Made by a program: the position numbers and the translations under genes
The notes under the pieces: model-generated
Told to the model about the DNA's origin: nothing
Databases searched by the model: none
What the model saw: only the letters and a program-made list of their open reading frames with translations
Shown here: positions 46,536-54,659 of the stretch, one piece after another
Layout: each line of letters opens with the position of its first letter
Numbering within the stretch: the stretch's first letter is position 1
From: Polaribacter cellanae
GTDB lineage: Bacteria; Bacteroidota; Bacteroidia; Flavobacteriales; Flavobacteriaceae
Direction: 5' to 3'
Assembly (NCBI RefSeq): GCF_017569185.1
Contig: NZ_CP071869.1
Location: 2,346,001-2,410,000 of the forward strand
DNA length: 64,000 nucleotides

Positions 46536-48459
46536 TATTTCCAGAGTTTCTATAATTTTCAATTACTTTTTTAATTCTATTTTTCTCTTTATTAGCATAT
46601 GTAGGGTCTGCATATTGCTTGCTCCATGCCTTCGTATCTAATAAACCAGCCCAAGCCATGTCTTCATAAAACTTATTAGTATGTGTTTCTCCAATGGATT
46701 TTGCATACTCTTTTAAACCTAACTCCAAAGCTTCTCTATAATATTTCGCCATATAATTATGATAAGGATTTTTAGTATCTTCATTATAAGCATCAAATAA
46801 AGAAGGAAAATTAGCACGAGAACCATTAATTGTCCATAAATTATTACTAAAAATTAATCCGCCATTTTCTTTAATTTTTCTATAAATATCTGCATGAATT
46901 GCTTCGTGTAAAATTGTTCTTGCTACTGCTAATGATGGTCTATTTATTGACTGCTCTGTATTTAAAAGAATTGTTATATTATAGGATTCTCCATATTTAG
47001 TATAACCATTTACCAAAACATTATTTCCATTTTTATCTCTTATAGTTAAATTAGATTCTTGATTCCAAATTAAGTTGTTAGGAGTTTTACCTTTAAATCT
47101 TTGTAAGGTTTTTTTTAATAAGTTGTTATCTTCCAATTTTTTGTAAACACAAAGAGCTTTCCCTGTAAGTTTATTAATAATGCTATTTTCCCAATTAACA
47201 GTTGTATTTGCGCCACTACCTCCTTTTAAAGCGTTGATGGCTTTTGTGGTAAAACTTAAAGCAGAAAAACTGTAGTTAGCATTGTTTAAAAATTGTGCAA
47301 CTCTTGCAGCTATTACAGGGTTTGCAGCCAACCAATCTTTTTGAGGTTGAGTAAAAACTTTGCTCACTTTCGTGTTTTTAATTCCCATTAATTTTAACAC
47401 AGGAGTCGCAAAATTTAAACTTAAAGGATTTAAAGTAACACCCAAAGAAGGTAACGATATAGGTGTTGCAGGAGCGCCACCACCACCAATAGGTGTAACA
47501 CCAAGACCTCCGTTTAAAGTATTGCTTGTTGAATAAATTGGAGGTATTCTTATCCTTCTAGGAAGCCCAAGCTCTAAGGCAAGTTTATTTGAGAGACCAA
47601 AACTGTTAGATGCTCCTGTGCTTCTTCTTTTTGCAACAATAATTATTTCATCAAGCATAATTACTCTTTCTTTTTTACAAGGAACATCATCATCTTCACA
47701 TGGGTCTCTACCTGTATCTGTATCCATAATGGCTTCTTTTACTAGCGCAATTGTACCACCATCTGCAAAAAACATATCTGGATTGTATTGTAATTTGTAT
47801 TTTTCTTTTGTTGTAACATTTCCTGCAATGTAGTAGTTTGTAAGTACGTTGTTAGAAATTAATTGTTTATCTACAGGAAAATTTTCACTAATTTGTATTC
47901 CTGTAAAAGTATTCATTTCTAGGTTTTTTACATTTTTTGAAAACCACTTAGGTTCTGGTATAAAAATATGAATGCTTCCTGTAAAATCTTCTTTATTTTT
48001 TGTTGTAGATGGGGTAATAACATACGAACCAAAAGCAAAATTATTAGCATCGCTATTAATATTAATGGGTATAGAATAGGTTTTGCTATTGGTAGTTTCG
48101 TTTGTTAAAACAACTGTTTTCGTATAATCGAGGTCTAAAGAATAATTTTTACCAAATCTTACAGAAAGTTCTAAATCTAACCCAGCAGATATTGTATAGG
48201 TGTCAATTGGTTTACCTCCTGTAGGTTTGGCTTGAAAAGAATTATTGTTAGATTTAAAAATGGAAGCTATATTTTGTTGTACCGTTTCTGGCAATTTATT
48301 TTTAGCAACACGATTTAATGTATAAGAGTTCTTTTCTTTTGCAGGCGGCGAAGTTTGATTCAAGTAATCTTCTTCTTGGCAAGTTAATAGAAATAATAAT
48401 AGGAATAAGAACCATAATTTATTCCGTTTCTTTAGAAAATAAATAATTGTTTTCATCAA
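46519..48459 (-). CDS. Lipoprotein with C-terminal HExxH metallopeptidase domain (646 aa)
   Basis: Lipobox LLFLLTC (Cys27). The N-terminal 330 residues are unlike the 567-aa paralogue: beta-rich region about 80-235, a DEIIIVAKRR segment, then a Gly/Pro-rich stretch (GGLGVTPIGGGGAPATPISL). The boundary TTKAINALKGGSGANTTVNW and IINKLTGKALC precedes the catalytic part with ILHEAIHADIYRK (His518, Glu519, His522) and NPYHNYMAKYY as likely third ligand. Predicted to be a cell-surface zinc protease or toxin. Seems intact and is paired with the gene at 46041. Confidence 0.7.
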   Translation of the reverse strand: MMKTIIYFLKKRNKLWFLFLLLFLLTCQEEDYLNQTSPPAKEKNSYTLNRVAKNKLPETVQQNIASIFKSNNNSFQAKPTGGKPIDTYTISAGLDLELSVRFGKNYSLDLDYTKTVVLTNETTNSKTYSIPININSDANNFAFGSYVITPSTTKNKEDFTGSIHIFIPEPKWFSKNVKNLEMNTFTGIQISENFPVDKQLISNNVLTNYYIAGNVTTKEKYKLQYNPDMFFADGGTIALVKEAIMDTDTGRDPCEDDDVPCKKERVIMLDEIIIVAKRRSTGASNSFGLSNKLALELGLPRRIRIPPIYSTSNTLNGGLGVTPIGGGGAPATPISLPSLGVTLNPLSLNFATPVLKLMGIKNTKVSKVFTQPQKDWLAANPVIAARVAQFLNNANYSFSALSFTTKAINALKGGSGANTTVNWENSIINKLTGKALCVYKKLEDNNLLKKTLQRFKGKTPNNLIWNQESNLTIRDKNGNNVLVNGYTKYGESYNITILLNTEQSINRPSLAVARTILHEAIHADIYRKIKENGGLIFSNNLWTINGSRANFPSLFDAYNEDTKNPYHNYMAKYYREALELGLKEYAKSIGETHTNKFYEDMAWAGLLDTKAWSKQYADPTYANKEKNRIKKVIENYRNSGNNECSK

Positions 48460-48619
48460 AAATAGATTTAAATGATTAATATTTAATTTTTTTTAATAAG
48501 CTGTAATTTTTTAATATTCAATATTCAATTCACCTGTTTGACGTGCCATATAAACCACAGATGCCTTTGGTTAAGTACAAAATTAGCAATTATTTTTTTT
48601 TAACAAAAAAGGAGCTATG

Positions 48620-48738
48620 TGACATAGACATGGTATTACTCTATATCTTATAACGTTTTCATAAATTTAATAATTATTTGTGTTCAATAAATATAAACGA
48701 TAAAAAGAGTACTTGTTTATCCCTGAGCTCAGGGATAA
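48620..48738 (-). promoter_or_regulatory. Remnant leader with 22-bp palindrome upstream of the 646-aa gene
   Basis: A perfect palindrome centred on GAGCTC (core ATCCCTGAGCTCAGGGAT) spans 48717-48738. Next to it is a leader resembling that of the 567-aa gene (TTATTTGTGTTCAATAAATA), but the -7 box is lost. At 48632-48655 lies GACATGGTATTACTCTATAT, a sequence otherwise found inside the 567-aa gene (near 53726). This marks the scar of a deleted gene copy. Confidence 0.6.
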
Positions 48739-48758
48739 GTTAATTGTGAAATGTTTTT

Positions 48759-48967
48759 TAGCCCCAAATAATAATCTAAAAAACGGGTTTAACAGTGTTG
48801 ATAATTTTAAAAACGCAGGTTTTTGTTTTAAAGTGAAAAAATATGTAAAATTTGTGAGGAAACTTTAACACCTATTGAAGCGTTGATGAAATTGAATGAA
48901 ATTAAGCGAATGTTGGTGAAGAAATAGCAGAAAAGTATAGGATTTATGGTTTATACTTCTCTGCTGC
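48759..48967 (+). repeat. Direct repeat: flank plus copy of the mutS 3' end (copy 2)
   Basis: 48866-48967 repeats the last 60 bp of mutS with its stop codon and terminator (CCTATTGAAGCGTTGATGAA...GGTGAAGAAATAGCAGAAAAG; few substitutions). The preceding 100 bp (AATAATAATC to GAGGAAACTT) is shared with copies 3 and 4 but not with the true mutS. Confidence 0.9.
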
Positions 48968-48987
48968 TTCTTATTTATGATTACTGT

Positions 48988-49371
48988 CTATTCTATTGAA
49001 TACGATGTTTCGACTTTTATAAATTCATTTCTCCTAACAAAAAATACCAAAAAATCACTTAAATATTTAGCTAATTTTAAATCATCTATTTTATTTTTCT
49101 TAGAACCAGCATTAGATTTTTTTAAAACTTCTTTTAAACATTTTACTTTTTTTACTTTTAGATTATAATATTTTTTTTTCTCTAAAAAATATACTAAATC
49201 CTCTTTTTTATCACAATCTTTAATCTTGTAATAGAAACTATTTTTGTTTTGTTCTTTTACTTTATCTATTAGAGATTTATCGAATTTGATAAATAAGGAA
49301 TCTTTTTGTTTTTCTTGGCTTAAACAAGCCAAGTTGAAAATAATTGCAATTGAAAATATAGAGTTTCTCAT
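48988..49371 (-). CDS. Small exported protein, putative immunity partner of the 278-aa module
   Basis: 127 aa; MRNSIFSIAIIFNLACLSQ signal, possibly a lipoprotein (LAC). Very Lys-rich. Begins 1 bp after the stop of the upstream gene. No known domain; unlike the other small genes in sequence. Confidence 0.6.
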   Translation of the reverse strand: MRNSIFSIAIIFNLACLSQEKQKDSLFIKFDKSLIDKVKEQNKNSFYYKIKDCDKKEDLVYFLEKKKYYNLKVKKVKCLKEVLKKSNAGSKKNKIDDLKLAKYLSDFLVFFVRRNEFIKVETSYSIE

Positions 49372-49372
49372 G

Positions 49373-50209
49373 TCATTTTGGGCAATTTTTAGTTGTACTG
49401 TGATAGAATTTATTTAAACTATTTGTTAATTTAGTTTTTTTCGAATCTAATAAATCAGTATACGCTTTAACTTTATGATCTTTTAATCCTTGCCAAGCCA
49501 AAGCTTCATAAAAATCGTCTGGTAATGGATTTGTTCCATTATCAGTTAAATAATTATAATCTCCTATTAAAATATTTTTATGAAAATGTTTTAAAGCATC
49601 CCTCATAGAATTCACATATAATTTTGCCATCGTTTCATGTTGCGGTGTAGCTTTAAAGTTTCCTTTTTCAAAACTTTCATAGGCAGTTTTAAAAACTAAA
49701 TCTTTTTGTTTATTTTTTGAAAATAATTTTTCAATCATATCTGCATGAATATATTCATGTATAATTGTCCTTACAGCACTTAAAGCTGGTTCATTTGAAA
49801 GTCTACTTTTACTAATACTTATTGTTATTAATTTATTATCTGTACTATAATTAGTTAACCCATTAACTTCATCACCATTAAAAAAAACTTTATTTTTAGA
49901 TTTTAAATTTATATCAAATTCAGTTTTAGCTCCTTGAAATTTATTCAAAATATTTTTTATATAACTATTTCCTTTTTTGGTTAAACTGTCATTAAGACAT
50001 CTTTCTTTCCCAGTAAGTTCGTTAATAATTTGGTCATCAAAATCAATATTACTTAAAGATAACAATGGGTTTGTAAATAAAGCAAGAAAGCTCTCGTAGG
50101 CAAAACTTTTAGCATTTTCAAATTTATTGTTATTGGTAAGCGCAAACTTTTGTAAATAACTTGTAATTGTATCTTTAACAATTACGTTTTTGTTTGTACT
50201 GTTTTTCAT
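49373..50209 (-). CDS. Truncated HExxH metallopeptidase module fused to a borrowed start (278 aa)
   Basis: Starts MKNSTNK, the first seven residues of the 567-aa protein, then jumps to VKDTITSYLQKFALTNNNKF, which is residue 303 onward there. All N-terminal domains and the lipobox have been deleted. The boundary SLSNIDFDDQIINELTGKER is followed by a divergent catalytic part with IIHEYIHADMIEK and QHETMAKLYV. A cytosolic, probably inactive or stored variant. Confidence 0.75.
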   Translation of the reverse strand: MKNSTNKNVIVKDTITSYLQKFALTNNNKFENAKSFAYESFLALFTNPLLSLSNIDFDDQIINELTGKERCLNDSLTKKGNSYIKNILNKFQGAKTEFDINLKSKNKVFFNGDEVNGLTNYSTDNKLITISISKSRLSNEPALSAVRTIIHEYIHADMIEKLFSKNKQKDLVFKTAYESFEKGNFKATPQHETMAKLYVNSMRDALKHFHKNILIGDYNYLTDNGTNPLPDDFYEALAWQGLKDHKVKAYTDLLDSKKTKLTNSLNKFYHSTTKNCPK

Positions 50210-50240
50210 TTTTATAAATTTAGTGATTATTTGTATTCAA

Positions 50241-50288
50241 CAAACATAAACGATAAAAAAGTACTCGTTTATCCCTGAACTCAGGAAT
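50241..50288 (-). promoter_or_regulatory. Promoter and palindrome of the 278-aa gene
   Basis: TATGTTTG on the minus strand (50248-50241) is a TAnnTTTG box. ATCCCTGAACTCAGGAAT (50271-50288), a slightly decayed palindrome, lies where the -33 box or an activator site would be. Confidence 0.6.
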
Positions 50289-50310
50289 ATTTATTTTTTA
50301 GTTACCTAAA

Positions 50311-50530
50311 AATATATTTCTACACCAAAATAATAATCAAAAAAATAGTTTTAATAATATTGATAATTTTAAAAACGCAGGTTTTTGTTTTAAAGTGAAA
50401 AAATATGTAAAATTTGTGAGGAAACTTTAACACCTATTGAAGCGTTGATGAAATTGAATGAAATTAAGCGAATGTTGGTGAAGAAATAGCAGAAGAGTAA
50501 AACTGCAAAGTTTCAGCTTTTCTGTTATTT
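50311..50530 (+). repeat. Direct repeat: flank plus copy of the mutS 3' end (copy 3)
   Basis: 50428-50490 equals the mutS end to the TAG; the terminator part (AGCAGAAGAGTAAAACTGC...TTTTCTGTTATTTTTAG) is altered. The 5' flank matches copies 2 and 4. Confidence 0.9.
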
Positions 50531-50553
50531 TTAGATACATCTTAAGTTTTTAT

Positions 50554-51159
50554 TTATGATACAGTAAGATTTTTCTCACAAATAATTTCCCAAAAATAAT
50601 GTTCTTTCTCAAGATAAACTATTGATGTAAAACCATTTAATTTACTATATTTTACCGAAAATATAATTACTGCTTTATTATGATTTTTATTAAAAATAAT
50701 ATTTGAAAAACTTAAATAAGCATCAATTTCTTTATTTTGTATGTTTTTATTAGTAAAAACATTATTTTTTTTAGAACTTAAATACTTATAATCTATAGAT
50801 TTTAATTTATTGTTAAAGATAAATTCATTTTTTGTATTAATGCCTTTACAATCTTTTATTACATTTAACTCTGTTTCGTCTATTTCTAAAACTTCATTCT
50901 CAATAAATATAGTTTTTTTCTTTATATACTGTTTGTAAAAATATATATATTGGTTAAGACTATCATTTTTGGAATAGATATAACTACCTGAGGGTGGTGG
51001 AGCAAAGCTGGGGTGTAAAATTGATGTTTTTTCAAAATCTCTTATCAATAAGTTTAAAATTTGATAAGATTCTTCGGTTTTAATATTATTGCTGCACGAA
51101 AGAAATAAAAAAAATGATGCAACAGCTATTATTTTATATTTTTTTACAATCATCACCAT
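50554..51159 (-). CDS. Small lipoprotein, putative immunity partner of the 285-aa module
   Basis: 201 aa (or 199 from the second Met). Signal with lipobox FFLFLSC. Sequence unlike the other small proteins. Overlaps the end of the module gene by 26 bp. Confidence 0.6.
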   Translation of the reverse strand: MVMIVKKYKIIAVASFFLFLSCSNNIKTEESYQILNLLIRDFEKTSILHPSFAPPPSGSYIYSKNDSLNQYIYFYKQYIKKKTIFIENEVLEIDETELNVIKDCKGINTKNEFIFNNKLKSIDYKYLSSKKNNVFTNKNIQNKEIDAYLSFSNIIFNKNHNKAVIIFSVKYSKLNGFTSIVYLEKEHYFWEIICEKNLTVS

Positions 51160-51991
51160 TAAATTTTGTTTTATTTTTTACTATACCAGATTTAGTTTCA
51201 TATTCTGCTATCATCTCTTTAGTTAATTTCACTAATTTGCCATCCTTCCAATATTTATCAAATCCATAAGCATGCAATCCTGTCCAAGCAAAACCTAGGT
51301 AGTAATCTGAAGTATAACTATAATTATCAAGTTTCCTTAATGCTTCAGTTATAGGCTTTATATATTTATCTGCCATATGTTGATGTTGATAATTAGCATC
51401 AAAATATCTTGGATCCCCTTTTTGTTTCTCAAGCCAATAATAATACATTAAATTTTTCCTGTCATTTGGGTCTATACCTTTTATGCGTTCGTCTACATAT
51501 TTGAATATTTCTGCATGAATGCCTTCGTGTAATAAATTTGATGCAAATCCAAGAGGGTTTCCATTAACTCCTTCTTCCATTGTAATTGTGATGTTGCCAT
51601 TTGATATATCTCTCCCATCTGTACAACCAGTATTTGAATTTTTACAATTCCCTCTTTTTATAATTAAATTATAATTCTTATTATTTTCAAATTTATTAAT
51701 TGTAGATTTAAATAACTTTAATTCTTTTAATTTTTCATAAGCGCATTTTTCTTCCCCAGTAAGTTCGTTAACAATTTGGTCATCAAAATCAATATTACTT
51801 AAAGATAACAATGGGTTTGTAAATAAAGCAAGAAAGCTCTCGTAGGCAAAACTTTTAGCATTTTCAAATTTATTGGTAAACACAAACTTTTGCAAATAAC
51901 TTGTAATTGCATCTTTAACTGTTACGTTTTCTTCATTATTAATCCAGTCTTCTTGTTCTATAACTATTACTTTATACTTCTTATAAAGCAT
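51134..51991 (-). CDS. Orphan HExxH metallopeptidase module (285 aa)
   Basis: Lacks signal and N-terminal domains. From about residue 12 it follows the 567-aa protein from residue 290: QEDWINNEENVTVKDAITSY, then FDDQIVNELTGEEKCAYEKL. The catalytic part then diverges: LLHEGIHAEIFKYVD and YQHQHMADKYI. Placed directly behind the 567-aa gene and its partner, as orphan tips are in polymorphic toxin loci. The start MLYKKYKVIVI is probably fortuitous. Confidence 0.7.
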   Translation of the reverse strand: MLYKKYKVIVIEQEDWINNEENVTVKDAITSYLQKFVFTNKFENAKSFAYESFLALFTNPLLSLSNIDFDDQIVNELTGEEKCAYEKLKELKLFKSTINKFENNKNYNLIIKRGNCKNSNTGCTDGRDISNGNITITMEEGVNGNPLGFASNLLHEGIHAEIFKYVDERIKGIDPNDRKNLMYYYWLEKQKGDPRYFDANYQHQHMADKYIKPITEALRKLDNYSYTSDYYLGFAWTGLHAYGFDKYWKDGKLVKLTKEMIAEYETKSGIVKNKTKFNGDDCKKI

Positions 51992-52030
51992 CTTTTTTGT
52001 TTGTTCATCAAATAATGATATTGAGTAAAA

Positions 52031-52085
52031 AAATAGAGGAAAAGTAAAACCACAAAGGCTGTACTTTTCTGCTATTTTTATATAT
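52031..52085. repeat. Copy of the mutS terminator
   Basis: AAAAGTA and TACTTTT pair, followed by CTGCTATTTTTATATA, as at the end of mutS. Follows the small gene at 52088. Confidence 0.65.
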
Positions 52086-52087
52086 TT

Positions 52088-52576
52088 TTAATGTGCAGTT
52101 ACGGTTCTAGCTACCTTTAATTTAATAAATTTACCCTTTTCTAATTTATAAAGAAAAAATAAGTTTTTAAAAAGAATATTTGGATTATTTTCTTTCCAAG
52201 TATTTCTAATTATCCAATCATAATTTACAATATTTAACTGATGAATATCACAATGAATAATTGTATCTTTTTCCTTCTCTATTACATTAAAAACACTTTC
52301 ACTTGGTCGTTTATACTGAAAAAACTTAGAATCATTATAAGTTCCTTTTTTTTTATCTCGTTCAACATATTTTTGCCTTTTTTCATATTGTTTTCTATCG
52401 TAAAGATATATTGTAGATATTCCATTTAAATTTTCTTTATTTAGTTTATATCCTTGATAAGCAACCACATAATCTGAATGACTCTTATTTAATATGAAGT
52501 AAGCATCATAATTTGTAGTTTGAGAAACACATGCTAAAGGTAATAAGAAAAATAATATAAATTTATTTACACTCAT
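52088..52576 (-). CDS. Small exported protein, putative immunity partner of the 567-aa protein
   Basis: 162 aa; MSVNKFILFFLLPLACVSQ signal, possible lipobox (LAC, Cys16). Paralogue of the gene at 46041, and likewise placed after a full-length metallopeptidase lipoprotein whose catalytic domain is of the same subgroup. Overlaps that gene by 14 bp. Confidence 0.65.
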   Translation of the reverse strand: MSVNKFILFFLLPLACVSQTTNYDAYFILNKSHSDYVVAYQGYKLNKENLNGISTIYLYDRKQYEKRQKYVERDKKKGTYNDSKFFQYKRPSESVFNVIEKEKDTIIHCDIHQLNIVNYDWIIRNTWKENNPNILFKNLFFLYKLEKGKFIKLKVARTVTAH

Positions 52577-54266
52577 TAGTTCCAGAATTTTTAAAGTCTT
52601 TTATTGATTTACTTATTCTTTTCTGTTCATTTTCAGTGTGAACTGGATCTGCAAACATATTATTCCAGGCATTCGTAGTCATTAATCCTCCCCAAGCCAA
52701 ATCTCTATATAAATTATCTGGATATGTTTTTCCTATAGATTTTGCGTAGTCTCTTAATCCTTGTTCTATAGCATCTAAATAATAATCTGCCATAAAATTG
52801 TGGTGAGGGTTTTGTGGATAATTATTGTAGTAGTTAAAAAGAGTTGGAAAATCTACTTCTGCCCCATTTCCCAATTCCCATTTATTTGTTGATGAATTCA
52901 AATACAATCCAGACGTAGTTTTAATTTTTCTATAAATTTCTGCATGTATTGCTTCGTGTAATATGGTACTAACAACTTCTAATGAAGGATTATCGTTTGA
53001 GTAGCTTTTATCAAAAGTAATAGATATAAAATATCCTGTAGATCCATAATTTGTTACTCCAACTCTAGGTGAAATTAAATCACCCTCCTTTATTAGTAAG
53101 TGTACAGGTGTTTTTTTACCATCAAACTTTTCTAAAGTCTTATTTAATAAATTATTACTTTTTAAATTATCATAAACGCATTTTAATTTCCCTGTAAGTT
53201 CGTTAATAATTTGGTCATCAAAATCAATATTATTTAAAGATAGCAATGGGTTTGTATATAAAGCAAGAATGCTCTCGTAGGCAAAACTTTTAGCATTTTC
53301 AAATTTATTGTTATTGGTAAGCGCAAACTTTTGTAAATAACTTGTAATTGCATCTTTAACAGCTTCGTTTTTTTCATTATTAATCCAGTCTTGTTGTTCT
53401 CTTGTTAAATCTAACGCATCTGAAAAGGCAAAGTTATTATCTAATAAATCTTCTTCGGTTACTATTGGTAGTGGCTCGAAAGGGGTGCTAACATCTGGGT
53501 TTTCTTCTGCTGGAGGGCATTCGCTAATGCCTTCTCTGTTTCTTCTACAGCCATTGTCTATAAATATAATCGTATCATCATCTGATTCTGATGCTGAATC
53601 GCCATCTGGTTCTTCGATATCTGGCTCGGTATTGTCTGTTGTGCATACTTGATAGGAGCCTACGACAAACCATTGTGGTCTTATTGCACAAAAACAGGTA
53701 TAAGGGTCTATATGACCTACGCATGGACATGGTATTACTCTATATCTTGTAAATGTTTCGCATGTTTTTCCTTTTTTGTGAGTATGTGAAGCTTTTTTAT
53801 GGGAATTTGTTTTTCCAATTTTCGAAATTTCTATGGGTTTAGATTTGTCTTTGGGGTACTTATAGATGTATTTCTCTAAATTATTATCAGTCTTTTTTAT
53901 TACTAGATTGTAAATATATGAAGGGTCTTTGGTACTTTTTTTTAAGGGTAATATATAGGTTGTTTTTCCTTTTTTATTTGTGTAAGATAAAACTGTGCTG
54001 CTACTTATCTTGTAAGAAGGTTTATTGGTTTTTTTGCTGTTGTTGTTTGCTTGTTTTTTTTTCTTAAAACCAATACCTTGTGTTGTTGTATTGTTTTTTT
54101 CTAAAAAAGCGTCTAATGAAATCTTACTAATTGTGCTTGTTTTATCTTGTAAATCTGAATTTGGAACTACTTCATTCTCTTTCTCGCAACTCCACAACAA
54201 TATTATTCCAAAGAGAAACATCCCTAATTTTAAAAGTTTAGCAATTTTGTTTGTACTGTTTTTCAT
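52563..54266 (-). CDS. Lipoprotein with C-terminal HExxH metallopeptidase domain (567 aa)
   Basis: Lipobox IILLWSC (Cys27). Order: Lys/Thr-rich region to about 165, a Cys-rich segment (about 169-250: CETFTRYRVIPCPC, CFCAIRPQWF), an acidic linker, DALDLTREQQDWINNEKNEA, a helical boundary (about 303-363, ends INELTGKLKC) and the catalytic part with STILHEAIHAEIYRK (His437, Glu438, His441) and NPHHNFMADYY. The gene appears intact and seems to be the parent of modules at 49373 and 51134. Likely an outer-surface zinc protease; a contact toxin role is inferred from the locus layout. Confidence 0.72.
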   Translation of the reverse strand: MKNSTNKIAKLLKLGMFLFGIILLWSCEKENEVVPNSDLQDKTSTISKISLDAFLEKNNTTTQGIGFKKKKQANNNSKKTNKPSYKISSSTVLSYTNKKGKTTYILPLKKSTKDPSYIYNLVIKKTDNNLEKYIYKYPKDKSKPIEISKIGKTNSHKKASHTHKKGKTCETFTRYRVIPCPCVGHIDPYTCFCAIRPQWFVVGSYQVCTTDNTEPDIEEPDGDSASESDDDTIIFIDNGCRRNREGISECPPAEENPDVSTPFEPLPIVTEEDLLDNNFAFSDALDLTREQQDWINNEKNEAVKDAITSYLQKFALTNNNKFENAKSFAYESILALYTNPLLSLNNIDFDDQIINELTGKLKCVYDNLKSNNLLNKTLEKFDGKKTPVHLLIKEGDLISPRVGVTNYGSTGYFISITFDKSYSNDNPSLEVVSTILHEAIHAEIYRKIKTTSGLYLNSSTNKWELGNGAEVDFPTLFNYYNNYPQNPHHNFMADYYLDAIEQGLRDYAKSIGKTYPDNLYRDLAWGGLMTTNAWNNMFADPVHTENEQKRISKSIKDFKNSGTNECK

Positions 54267-54297
54267 TTTTATAAATTTAGTAATTATTTGTGTTCAA

Positions 54298-54393
54298 CAA
54301 ACATAAACGATAAAAAAGTACTTGTCAATCCCTGAGCTCCGTATGTTTTTCGTATCCCTGAACTCAGGGATGCTTGTCCCTGAACTCAGGGAT
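54298..54393 (-). promoter_or_regulatory. Promoter with three ATCCCTGA-type palindromes before the 567-aa gene
   Basis: TTG (54328-54326), 20 bp, TATGTTTG (54305-54298) on the minus strand. Upstream are a half site at 54328-54340 and full palindromes at 54354-54371 (ATCCCTGAACTCAGGGAT) and 54376-54393 (GTCCCTGAACTCAGGGAT), 22 bp apart. They look like tandem operators for an activator or repressor. Confidence 0.65.
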
Positions 54394-54442
54394 AAAATGT
54401 TTTTAATTATTTGATTTTTAGTTAGTTAAAAAATGTTTTTTA

Positions 54443-54577
54443 GCCCCAAATAATAATCTAAAAAACAGTTTTAACAATCTTGATAATTTTAAAAACGCAG
54501 ATTTTTGTTAAAAGTGAAAAAATATGTAAAATTTGTGAGGAAACTTTAACACCTATTGAAGCGTTGATGAAATTGAA
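54443..54577 (+). repeat. Direct repeat: flank plus truncated mutS 3' end (copy 4)
   Basis: The flank is as in copies 2 and 3. Only about 31 bp of the mutS end remain (54547-54577, TAACACCTATTGAAGCGTTG...) before unrelated sequence. Marks the right border of the array. Confidence 0.88.
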
Positions 54578-54659
54578 CGTATTTAAATAGATATTCACTA
54601 CAAAACAACTCTTTTTAGACAAATTATTTTACATTCGTAAGCAGTAAACAAAACAAGGT

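Noticed and set aside
43270..54266. Type IX secretion cargo interpretation of the metallopeptidase array
   Set aside because: None of the proteins ends in a recognisable T9SS C-terminal domain; the full-length ones have lipoboxes instead.
43140..54577. CRISPR-like reading of the repeated segments
   Set aside because: The repeats are long, few and irregularly spaced by whole genes, and derive from mutS; no short regular repeat-spacer units exist.
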